DNA of 64,000 bases, from assembly GCF_019320115.1 (NCBI RefSeq), contig NC_089593.1:32940536-33004535 (forward strand), in the 5' to 3' direction. The stretch is from Miscanthus floridulus (Eukaryota; Streptophyta; Magnoliopsida; Poales; Poaceae). Shown here one piece after another: positions 54,544 to 64,000 of this stretch. The translations under genes were made by a program, and so were the position numbers. Each line of letters begins with the position of its first letter. Position 1 is the stretch's first letter. The notes beneath the pieces were generated by a model that did no database searches, was not told where the DNA came from, and saw only the letters and a program-made list of their open reading frames with translations.

Positions 54544-56967
54544 ATGGCTTATCTCCACATCCTCATAGTACTGCTACTCTTCTCCCTGCAAGTCCCTGGA
54601 AATTCTGCAACGGCGGCGACGAGGGACACCATCTCAGCTGGCCAAGCACTGTCCATTCACGACAAGCTCGTCTCCCAGAATGGAAGGTACGCCCTTGGGT
54701 TTTGTGAGGCATGGTAGCTCCCAAAACACCAGCGACTGGTACCTTGGCATATGGTTCAATAGTATCCCCAAATTTACTGTAGGATGGGTAGCAAACAGGG
54801 ATGACCCAATGAAGAACCACGCCTCATTGGAGCTCAAAATCTCCCATGACGGCAACCTTGTTGTCACAGACCAGCCCACTGATTCCATCGTCTGGTCTAC
54901 TCAGGCCAGCATGAAAAGAAAACAACACCATTGCTGTTCTTTTGAACAGCTCAAATCTTATCTTAAGAGATGCCTCAAACTCATCCAAAGATTTTTGGCA
55001 AAGCTTTGACCACCCGACTGATACATTATTCCAGTGGGCTAAGCTTGGTTGGGACAATGCCACTGGTCTCAGTCGCCGCCTAGTCTCTAAGAAAAACTCA
55101 ATTAGCCCGGCTACTGGGTTGTACTACGAGGGAGCTAGACCCTAGTGGTGTTAACCAAATTGTCCTTGCATCACTCAAGTCCCCCAAACCTTATTGGTCC
55201 AGTGGTGTGTGGAATGGAAAAAGATTTAGCTCGTCGCCGGAAGTGTCAAGGGAACGTTGGTTACCTGTCATTTGTAGAGACTAACCATGAGAAGTATCAT
55301 ACATACCATGTGTCAGATGAAATGAATATTTATTATAACTTGGGTGTCTCGGGTCAGATAACGTATTAATTTTGGCCTGAAGGTTCACAAAGATTGGGTG
55401 CTTGCCCATGCCGAACCTAGATCTCAATGCGATGTGTATGCAGCCTGTGGACCTTTCACAATATGCGATGATGATGCTCTGCCTCATTGCACTTGTATGA
55501 AGGGGTTCACTGTAACATCCATTGAAGATTGGGAGCTAGATGATCGAAGCAATGGATGCTCGAGGAACACTGCATTAGATTGCAATTTTTCAAATGAAAG
55601 TTCAATAAGATCCATGGATAAATTCTTATCTATTCCATGTGTTAGTTTAGCACAAAGTGAGCGCAAAACAGAGGATGCTAAAAGCAGTGGTGAATGTGCT
55701 CAAGTCTGCTTGGGCAATTGCTCTTGCACTGCATATTCCTTCAGTAACAATACATGCTTTATTTGGCATGAAGAATTGCTAAACGTAAGGCAAATACAAT
55801 GTGGTACCACAGCAGATTCAAATGGAGAAACTCTTAACCTTCGCCTTGCGGCTAAAGATGTGCAAAGTTTAGAGAAAAACAAAAGAGTATTTACTATTGG
55901 AATTGCCATTGGTACTAGTGCTGCTGCTTTATGTTTGTTTGCATTCATCATGCTGATAATGATTTGGAGAAACAAAAGGAAGAGCTCTTACAGAATCTCA
56001 CAAACTGCCCAAGGTTGCAATGGAATCATTACATTTCGATACATCGATTTACAACGTGCAACTAAAAATTTCTCAGAAAAGCTAGGGCAAGGTGGTTTTG
56101 GTTCTGTATTCAAGGGGTTTCCTGAGTGACTCAACAGCGATAGCAGTGAAAAGGCTTGATTGTGCTCATCACGGAGAGAAGCAATTCAGAGCTGAAGTGA
56201 AATCGATTGGCATAATCCAACACATTAATTTAGTCAATTTACTTGGTTTTTGCTGCAAGGGTGCTAGAAGGTTGCTTGTTTATGAACACATGCCGAATGG
56301 CTCTCTTGATATTCATCTTTTCCGGAGCCATGCGACATTATTGAAGTGGAGCACTAGGTATCAAATAGCATTGGGAGTTGCCAGAGGATTGACCTACTTG
56401 CATGAGGAGTGCTGTGACTGCATCATACATTGTGATATTAAACCAGAAAATATTCTCCTTTCTGATTCATTTATCCCAAAAATTGCAGATTTTGGGATGG
56501 CCAAGTTCTTGGGGAGGGATTTTAGCCGAGTCTTTACTACTTTCAGGGGAACTATAGGATACCTTGCACCTGAATGGCTCACTGAAGTGGCTATTACACC
56601 AAAAGTTGATGTGTATGCCTATGGTATGGTTCTATTGGAAATCATATCTGGACAAAGGAATACATCTGTTTCTTGTTCTTGCAGTAGCAGCAATCATGAT
56701 ATTTATTACCCTGTACATGTCGCACGGACAATTGTTGAGGGAGATGTAATGAGCTTGCTGGACCACAGATTAAACGGTGAAGCCAATTCAAAGCAGGTCG
56801 AAATAGCTTGCAAGCTTGCATGTTGGTGTATTCAAGATCATGAGTCTAATAGACCAACAATGGCTGAGGTGGTTCAGACCCTTGAGGGTTTACTTGAAAT
56901 TAACATACCCCCAATGCCAAGATTACTTCAAGCTATTGCTGGAAGCTCTAGTTTTACTTGCTTCTAA
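54544..56967 (+). pseudogene. G-type lectin S-domain receptor kinase, frameshifted
   Basis: The start MAYLHILIVLLLFSLQVPG is a signal peptide. The B-lectin domain (ISAGQALSIHDKLVSQNGRYALGF ... WYLGIWFNSIPKFTVGWVAN) reaches about 54960. S-locus glycoprotein sequence follows (FWQSFDHPTDTLFQWAKLGW, SQCDVYAACGPFTICDD), then a PAN-type part (ECAQVCLGNCSCTAYSF). A membrane helix lies at about 55890-55965, and a kinase domain follows with IAVKR, HCDIKPENILL (56428), DFG (56488) and APEW. HCD rather than HRD marks a non-RD kinase, usual in this subgroup. Six frame changes, near 54700, 54910, 55132, 55265, 55380 and 56118, break it. All domains remain and the kinase half is open from 56130 to 56967. 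It is intronless like its relatives. In plants such proteins sit in the plasma membrane and act in recognition or defence signalling. Confidence 0.92.
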
Positions 56968-57297
56968 TCCTTATTTCCCCAAATGTATCATTTCTGATAT
57001 CGATGGAGATGTTTGTTTACTTTCCTTGTATGCTTTCTTTCATATAAACCATACAATGCAAATTGTTGTATATCCATGTTCCATGGCGTAGCGTTCATAT
57101 GTACGCCACACAAAGTTGATGTTATTTAGTCTTGGAATTGATGTCAATTGAATTTTCTTTGACATTTGGGGTTCTCTTCCTAACCATTGAATTTGCTTTG
57201 TATTATGATGCTTTCTATGCTTTACATGTTTTTATTTGAGTACCCAGGGGCATTCATTTATGTTGATGCTTGCTTGTACATCCTTGATCCTTTGATG
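56968..57297. other. 3' flank of the kinase pseudogene
   Basis: The DNA is AT-rich with no repeat or gene recognised. It ends at the TAG duplicated by the CACTA insertion. Confidence 0.45.
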
Positions 57298-57300
57298 TAG

Positions 57301-58042
57301 CACTAGTAGAGAATGGACCTTCGGATTTTGGCTTTAGTCGTCCCGATTGTCTGGGGCTAGGACTAATATCATCATTAGTCCCGGGTCCAATGGCTAGGGC
57401 ATAGAGGGGGATCGACCTTTAGTCCTGGTTGCAGCCACCAACCAGGTAAGTTGGTGTTATCAACCGGGACTAAAGGGTCCTCCACAGTATAGTTCAAAAA
57501 GAAAGCATCTCATTCAAAGTCACATGTGTTGTGTAGGTGGGGTGGAAAAACTACATGTGGGGTAATACATGAGGTCTTTGGTTCGTGTAACACCCCACCG
57601 TCTAAAATTGCTTCGATGACCCAGCTCCGCACGTGGAATGGGCTTGCATAGCTAGCATAGCACATCTCTTACACTTTCGTTCTCGCTTTGTGTAAAAGGG
57701 TTAACCCGGAAGTGCTACATTTTGAATGACAAATATTATAAGCTAGCCCTCACCCTCCTAAATTTCCAAGGTGGTACTAAACCCACCAACAACAATCCTC
57801 ATGCGCCACATGGGCCAACTTCACAACTACTATAGGCTACTAACGGGTTGGGGTGTTACAGTTCGAGTTCCACGAATCACAGGGCCCAGTTGAGAGGTTG
57901 TGCCATAATTATTTTTTTAGCCCGCACACCCTTTAGTCCCGGTTGCCTTGCATGCCCGTTAGTCCCAGATCTGTAGTTCCGGTTGGAAACCAGAACTAAT
58001 GCCCTTTCCCAACCGAGACTAAAGGCCATTTCTCCACTAGTG
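57301..58042. mobile_element. Short non-autonomous CACTA element with nested insertion
   Basis: The left end CACTAGTAGAGAATGG and the right end CCATTTCTCCACTAGTG are inverted. TAG is duplicated on both sides (57298-57300, 58043-58045). Internal TTTAGTCCCGGTTG-type motifs occur near both ends. Its motif class is the same as that of 52121-52624. Without the nested 57586-57860 insertion it would be about 460 bp. Confidence 0.92.
57586..57860. mobile_element. 275-bp insertion with TGTAACACCCCA inverted ends
   Basis: TGTAACACCCCA at the left and TGGGGTGTTACA at the right are exact inverses, and GTTCG is duplicated on both sides (57581-57585, 57861-57865). The 5-bp duplication and TG...CA ends fit a solo LTR. 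The 12-bp inverted ends would also fit a small DNA element. It has no coding capacity. Confidence 0.8.
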
Positions 58043-58045
58043 TAG

Positions 58046-59020
58046 GTTTGCGAAGAGCTCCATTTAATAGTACTAATTGTATTCCTCGACATCCTTCACA
58101 ACACGAACTACTATAATTATTTGATTTACGAAGACAACTACATGTTTCTATTTCTTAAGAAGTTTCTCACTTTTGGGGTAGCTAGATTACATAGAGAACT
58201 TGTGCTATAGGTGAACCGAGTACCAAGGGTAATCTTTGTACCGTACTTTGCTAAGGTTCACATATGTGAGTTCGTAATTGTCCTCCTCCACACATTGTTG
58301 GTGTTTGACCCACTGGAGACTAGTAGATTAAATCCTTAGTCACCATCTATGAAGGCATAGTATGTGATCTTTTTTCCCATTGTGTCGATGACCTCAATCC
58401 AAATGCCATAGTTTTTGGACCCACTCTTCTTGTCCTTTGTGTTATTACAAAAGGGTACACAATAATTAATGCCATATGCTTGCCATGATGTGACCTGCCT
58501 TGATGGCCCAAAGCCAACATTTTGATCATTGTCTCATCTTTTGTTTCTCCATTTGGTAGGTTAAGCTCTTTGCATTGAGCCATGTGGTGATTGTGCTCTC
58601 TCATGACCCAATTCTCTAAGCGGTCTTTACGTTTTGCATGAATTTATTTAAGATAAAACCAGACCTTCACCTTGTAGATAAGTAGCATAGAAAATACTAC
58701 CTTCCCACGACTAGTCACAACTTGACAGTAGATATTAAAAAAGTAGTCTACGAGTGCTTATGAGAAGTAAAAGAATTGATTGGTTTCTTATCCAACATTA
58801 AGAAACTAGTCACGATGAAAGAGTTTCTGGTAACCGGCTACCATTTTCATGATTGCCATGTGACACCAATGATATTCTTGGTATAACAATCAGGGCTATA
58901 AAAGTCAATATAGTAAAGTTGCTCATCACTTCGTTTTGCTACTTCTTCGCCAAGATTTCACATAAGGTGATTGATAATTATGGACTAGGTTCTCTATGGA
59001 ATCAGGCTATAGACTCTTAC
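58046..59020 (-). pseudogene. Likely tnp2-type CACTA transposase tail fragment in unassigned DNA
   Basis: On the minus strand, about 58610-58330, pieces such as KELNLPNGETKDETMIKML and, in another frame, KDKKSGSKNYGIWIEVIDTM then GKKITYYAFIDGD resemble the DUF4216 part of CACTA transposases (KDKKS..NSGV..D..G...YYG.IE). The reading changes frame and is short, so this is a weak call. The remainder of the interval shows nothing I can name. Confidence 0.4.
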
Positions 59021-60396
59021 TGTAACACCCAAAATTTCAGTCTTTTGAAATAAGAAAATTCGATTTAATTATGTTATTATGTGAGCATTGAAATATAGGA
59101 AAGAAATAATTTTTGTGAAAATAAAATCAAATATAAGGTTAGTAACATGTTGATGCATTCATGCTACTGCACATTTGTTTTTGTAATGATTGACTTTGAC
59201 TAGAATTTGAATTGAATTCAAATTCAACTTGAAAATGAGTTCGGAAAATGTATTTGGAAAAAGAATAGGAATTCTTTTCCCTCCCCTTCTTTTCTCCACT
59301 TTCGGCCCAGCTCCGTTTTTCTCCCCGAGCCGGCCCGCTCGTTTTCCCCCTTTCTTTCCCTTGCTTTTGGGCCCACTCGGCTTCTCCCTCCCGCTGGCCC
59401 AACCGGCTGCTGGCCCAACTCCTCCGCGCCACCCAGCCTCGCGCGGCCCAGCAGCGCGTCGCCCCAGCTCCGCAGCAACCGCTGCCGCGCCTCTGCCCCG
59501 CGCCCAGCCGCTGCCATCCCGGCCCCGCCCGTCAGAGCCGCCCCCAACCTCCCGCTCGCCCCACGCCCGGTCCAATGAGTCAAGCCGCAACCGCCGCTCC
59601 ACTTCGCGTCGTGGGCGCGTCCTCCCGAGCGCTCGACCTCTACAAAACGGCGCCGAGCCTTTCCCCGCTCTCCCTGTTGTTCCTTTCTCCCTCTCGCGTC
59701 GCCCGTGCCCGAGGTAACCGACGCGCCGAGGATCACCGGTTTCGCCGCCCGCCTCTCCGCGCGAAACACCGTCCCCGAGCCGCCTCCGCCCCGTTTTTCC
59801 CCGCGGTGAGAACCCTCTCGCTCCCCTCTCTCCCCGCGCTGTCTATTTCTCGTTTCATGGCTTCTTGTGGCCGTTTTGCGTGCGCCGCGAGCTTTTGGCC
59901 GCCGGCCATGGCGACCGTCGCCTCAGCCGCGCCCTCCAGCCGCCTTCTCGGCCTGGACGGGTTCGCAAGAACCCCAGCAGCTCCCTGGTGCTCTCGGTTC
60001 TTCGAACCGTGGGCCGTAGGCCCCTAACCGCGCGCGCCGGTGACCTCCACGCCGCCGGCCATGGAGCTTGCCGCCGGTGTCACTGTGCCGGCCGGACCCC
60101 CCTTCTCTTCCTTCCCCAGAGCTGATCCAAGCCGTCCATCTCCAGATCTGTGGCCAAGATTAGAAGATACCCTTTCGCGTGTAAATTTGCTAAAGAGTCC
60201 CTCGGTTTCGGATGAATTGAACCTGCCATCCCTAGCGTAGTTTCTAGAGTATGCTTCCTCGATTTGAAAACGTAAAGTGCACTGTTTTAGTCCAAAATAC
60301 ATTTTCAGTATTTACAGAAATGACACTAGATTTGTTTTGCTCTTAAAAACTTCGTTTTAGCTCCGAATTGACCCGTTCGAATTGCGTTAGCTTCGT
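59021..60396 (+). repeat. 5' LTR of a chromovirus-like Ty3 element (3' border unclear)
   Basis: TGTAACACCCAAAATTTCAG at 59021 is the typical start of grass Tekay/Del-type LTRs. The middle (59280-60170) is very GC-rich with frames open on both strands, judged non-coding. The expected LTR end and primer site are missing; sequence typical of the LTR (GACCCGTTCGAATTGCGTTAG) breaks off near 60396. Confidence 0.7.
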
Positions 60397-60798
60397 AAGA
60401 ATGGACATGAGGTGGAGACTGTCCACTGTGCCACTGCCAGGAGGGCCCATGCATTGGATGGCATGGAAGATGCAGCGCAGGACACCTACATCTACTACCA
60501 TGGCCGTCATTTTGAGGCCATGAGGGAGGATCATTTCAGGTTCCTTCCTCGCAATGATCATGAGGGTGTTTGGTAGGTCCTGGCTCCACCAGAGAGTGAC
60601 CCAACTCTGGAAGCAACAGTGCAGCATGTCCATGCCATGCAGGGGGTGGATGAAGAAGTCAAAGGAGAGCTGCGTGCATCATAGAGGGCCGAGAGACGCC
60701 TCTAGAAGCAAGTTGATGAACTACGTGCTCAACTTGGGCAGCCTCCGATCTACAAGAAGAAGCGCCGGTCGTTCACCATGATTGACACCGCCCCATAG
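60397..60798 (+). pseudogene. Retrotransposon ORF fragment with coiled coil
   Basis: One frame runs 134 codons to a stop at 60796, with TAG at 60574, 60682 and 60703, each between residues where Gln fits. It reads ARRAHALDGMEDAAQDTYIYY, HFEAMREDHFRFLPRNDHEG, then a charged helix (RAERRL.KQVDELRAQLGQPP) and a basic end (YKKKRRSF). Order and style match the pseudogene at 5281-6177 (Ala-rich helix, FxP motif, coiled coil, basic/Pro tail). It lies where the LTR end and primer site should be, so it was probably brought in by recombination or insertion. No known function. Confidence 0.5.
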
Positions 60799-61485
60799 GT
60801 GTTAGGTGCCTTGTTTAAGATTGCAACGTTGATTAGTTCGTGAGTCAAGTTTAGACTTGTTGGTCTTGTGAACTTTGATGATTAGATGTTTTTAATTGTG
60901 AACTTGGTTGATTTGGAGTTTGGTTGTTTGCTGGAAGTTTGTGGGCATGTCCACAACTTCCTTAGATTGGAACCTTAAGTTTAGATGAAATATTAATGTA
61001 GATGGTTTGCTTTATCTTATCTCTGATGTGCTGTTTTCTAGAGCAGCCTGTGTTCTTTATCTTGTATCTCTAAATCTGGGCTGTCAAAAATTCTAAAATT
61101 TTTGTGGAGATAACTAGACTTCTGTATCTTTCAAATGTCTCTAGAATCAGGTCAATAGCTGTTCAGGGTGGTGAGATCTAACTGTCACAAGTTGATGTTC
61201 CTGCGCAGACTAGAACCCAGAACAGATTTGGTTTAGCTCTATTTATGACCATGTGTATGTCAGAATCTGTAAAAGTGATCTAAATAAAAGTTGTAGCTGA
61301 TCTCCTAAGCTTTCCAACCGTTCTTGGTACACCTCTGTTGGATCTCTGAAACTCAAGTTATAATAGATTTGCTGAACTGCTGTTTTTAGAATCTTGTCCA
61401 GAAAATTCTCAGCATTGTTTCTTATCTTTTGTAAGCTCTCTATAATTTGGAAATTTCTAAATTTTGCGCATTTGTTGGAAAATAG
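60799..61485 (+). other. Leader region before gag
   Basis: T-rich non-coding DNA leads into GAAAATAG then the gag ATG. Its later part has the character of a chromovirus leader. No primer binding site was found in it. Confidence 0.55.
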
Positions 61486-63556
61486 ATGGCCTCAAGAGGA
61501 GGAAGAGGCAGAGGCCGTGGTCGTGGACGTGATGCTCTCATAAATCCACCACCACCGCCACCTGTGACCATGGAACAATTAATGGGAATGCAAGCGCAAT
61601 TGATGCAAGCTATGATGCAGCGCTTGGATAACGAACCTGCAAGAGGACCACCGCCTGTTCAGGTCAGGGATAAGCGTGGAGAGTTTATGAAGGGTCACCC
61701 ATCGGTGTTCACCTATGCCTCAGATCCTATGGAGGCAGATGATTGGTTGCGTGCTGTGGAGAAGCAACTTAACATAGCACAATGCAACGATCTTGAGAAG
61801 GTGTTATATGCTTCTGGTCAACTCCAGGGAGCAGCTCAGGATTGGTGGGATTATTTCCAGTATGGATGCCCCAACAATGTTCCTGCTATCACTTGGCAGG
61901 AATTCAAGGACAACTTCCGGTCATATCATATCTCCGATGGACTGGTGGAATTGAAGCAAGAGGAATTCAGATCCCTTAAGCAAGGATCCATGACTGTGGC
62001 GGAGTATCGTGACAAGTTTGCTCAACTGTCACGCTATGCTCCAAATGATGTAGCTGAGGATAAGGAGAAGCAACGCCATTTCCTCAAGGGACTCTATGAT
62101 GGACTGCAGCTTCAGCTGATGTCCAACACTTAATCTAATTTTCAGTCTTTGGTGAACCGCGCTATTGTGATTGACGATAAGCGCAAAGAGATGGAAGCCA
62201 AGAAGAGGAGGCTTCAAGGGCAAGCTTCTAGAAGTAACACCCGTCCGCGTGCCTATCCCTAGCAGGGTTTTCAACAAAGGAATCAAGGACAATCTAACCA
62301 GGGAAACCGTGGTCAGTATCCTCAACGTAACTAGTTCCAGCAACGCCCTCAGTACCAGCAACAGTTTGGTAATCAGCGTCCCCCACAACAGACTGGCAAT
62401 CCGGCAACACGCTAGGGAATGACCAACAATGCTCCAGTGAAGAGTGGTGCACCCAATAACCCTAATGCATGCTACCGCTGTGGAGAAGTAGGTCACTATG
62501 CTCATCAGTGTCCAAAGAAGCAGAACCAGCAAGCTCCTCAGGACCAGGCTAGAAATCAGAAGTTCAACGCCCGACCACCTCACACTGCGAAGGTGAACTA
62601 TGTGTCATCTGATGTAGCTCAGGAGACGCCAGAGGTCATGTTGGGTACGTTCAGTGTCAACTCTATCTCTGCTACAATACTTTTTGATTTCGGTGCTTCA
62701 CATTCATTTATTTCCCAAGCTTTTGTTAGAATGCATAGCATACCTTTGTGTGCCATGAAAAACCCCATACTAGTAAATTCACCGGGAGGCAGTATGCCCG
62801 CTTCTTATTGGAGTCCCTCAACTAGCATTTCCTTAAGGGGGTAGACTTCAAAGTGAAACCTATTGTGTTGAGAACAGCAGGAATTGATCTTATCCTTGGA
62901 ATGGATTGGATGAAACAACACCGGGCAGTGATTCAGTGTTAGGAGAAATCTGTGGTTGTAACCTCACTCAATGGAGATAGAATCTGTGTAGAAGTGATAG
63001 TGCAAGCTCAGCCAACAGCCATTGTGAATCAGTTGGATGGTGATGCCAATGAACAAGATCGTGTCGTGGAGGAGTTTCCGGATGTCTTCCCCGATGACTT
63101 GCCAGGTATGCCACCTGACCGAGACATTGAATTCATTATTGAATTATTATCTAGAACTACACCAATAGCTAAACGTCCATATAGAATGGGGGTTAATGAA
63201 TTAGAAGAGCTTAAGAAACAACTAAAAGAGTTGCAAGAAAAAGGTTTCATACGCCCCAGTTCTTCCCCATGGGGAGCACCTGTGATCTTTATGGATAAGA
63301 AGGATGGTAGTCAATGGATGTGTGTGGATTACCGTTCACTTAATGAGGTCACAATCAAGAATAAATACCCTTTGCCTAGGATTGATGACCTGTTTGATCA
63401 GTTGAGAGGAGCCTTTGTGTTCTCCAAGATTGATCTTCGCTCAGGACACCATCAACTTAAGATTCGAAACTTGAACATACCCAAGACAGCATTCACTACA
63501 CGGTATGGCTTGTATGAGTATACCGTTATGTCTTTTGGATTGACCAATGCACCTAC
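61486..63556 (+). pseudogene. Ty3/gypsy (chromovirus-like) gag-pol, truncated by insertion
   Basis: Gag starts MASRGGRGRGRGRGRD and has the core WLRAVEKQLNIAQC ... AQDWWDYF ... EFRSLKQGSMTVAEYRDKF. A Gln-rich linker and a zinc knuckle (CYRCGEVGHYAHQC, 62469-62510) follow. The protease site reads FDFGASHSFIS; the catalytic Asp-Ser-Gly has become Asp-Phe-Gly. Then come LILGMDWM and reverse transcriptase ([53 protein letters not shown]). It breaks at SFGLTNAPT, before the YVDD active site, where a new LTR begins at 63557. Four gag stops (62131, 62260, 62332, 62413) and one at 62940 are present, with a frameshift near 62838. It is dead. Confidence 0.94.
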
Positions 63557-64000
63557 TGTTGGGTACCATAAAAAGGGGCCCCCTAAGCAAGAACCGAAAA
63601 AATCGCTTAGACCCTGTAAAAATCGAAGTCAGGAGACAACTACTGGCTAACCCCCACCTTGTCCAAGGCTCGGCTGGACCACCCGACCCACCTCGAATAG
63701 ATTCTCCGCCTCGCTCGAGGCCCCGCACGTAAGGCCTCGGACGGGGTACCGATTCTCCGTCTCGCTCGAGGCCGGCTCGTAAGGCCTCAGACGGGATATC
63801 GATTCTCCGCCTCGCTCAAGGCCGGCTCGGCAACAACCCCATCGCCTCCGCCTCGACCAACTTCTCTGACAGAACATCACGTTCAACTAACGCGCTCAAC
63901 CGCTCCCACGACGTTAGCCGAACGACGGCTCGACATATCGGAGTGACCGACGAGATGGGAGTCACATCAACACCATGCCATCCGGGATGGGATGGGGCAG
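63557..64000 (+). mobile_element. Start of another LTR retrotransposon, runs out of the window
   Basis: TGTTGGGTACC at 63557 abruptly replaces the reverse transcriptase reading frame after CCTAC, so a TG-starting LTR has inserted here. The sequence is GC-rich with CTCGAGGCC repeats of the kind common in panicoid LTRs. The other end and the target duplication (probably CCTAC) are beyond the window. Confidence 0.75.
63700..63835 (+). repeat. Tandem repeats of about 50 bp in the LTR
   Basis: GATTCTCCG(C/T)CTCGCTC(G/A)AGGCC begins at 63700, 63751 and 63801. The first two units continue with GTAAGGCCTC(G/A)GACGGG; the third breaks off. Confidence 0.9.

Noticed and set aside
59159..60125. Several 150-180 codon frames on both strands
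   Set aside because: They are GC-rich LTR sequence with Pro/Ala/Arg bias, no domain and no conservation signal.

Overview
The window looks like intergenic, transposon-dense DNA from a grass (Poaceae), probably a panicoid; the species cannot be fixed from sequence alone. The evidence is nested Ty3/gypsy LTR elements with grass-type termini, CACTA elements with subterminal repeat arrays, Tourist-, Stowaway- and hAT-type MITEs, and plant receptor-like genes. There is no bacterial-style operon or CRISPR array, and no intact rRNA or tRNA gene. Nearly every reading frame longer than 100 codons belongs to a mobile element.

Layout. 1-12003: a non-autonomous element with 4.7-kb LTRs (left end outside the window) and one decayed ORF. 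It ends inside older minus-strand Ty3 debris (12004-19974), which includes a chimera built from two element families. 19975-23242: an orphan copy of the upstream region of the receptor-like protein gene found 25 kb away, split by a MITE, followed by a second MITE and T-rich DNA. 23243-38547: a 15.3-kb CACTA element with four decayed gene modules: a tnp2-type transposase; a small accessory ORF; an ORF with an RNase H1 N-terminal (viroplasmin-like) domain and a C-terminal membrane segment; and a Transposase_24-like protein joined to a Ulp1-type cysteine protease. Its interior also holds inverted arrays of tRNA-like units and copies of the terminal motifs beside internal promoters. 38871-39140: a possible small secreted protein gene just beyond the CACTA. 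40182-42530: a truncated second CACTA.

45224-48271: the only long intact gene, an intronless LRR receptor-like protein (about 1015 aa). 49062-54033: small hAT, Stowaway and CACTA insertions. 54544-56967: an S-domain (G-type lectin) receptor kinase pseudogene broken by indels. 57301-58042: a short CACTA with a nested 275-bp insertion. 59021-63556: a chromovirus-like Ty3 element, cut in the reverse transcriptase by another LTR element that runs out of the window.

Two modes of decay stand out. In the mobile elements most premature stops fall where Gln (CAG/CAA) or Trp (TGG) codons are expected, fitting deamination of methylated cytosine. The receptor kinase pseudogene is broken mainly by small indels. 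The two receptor genes and the orphan upstream fragment suggest a receptor-gene neighbourhood expanded by duplication and then filled with transposons.
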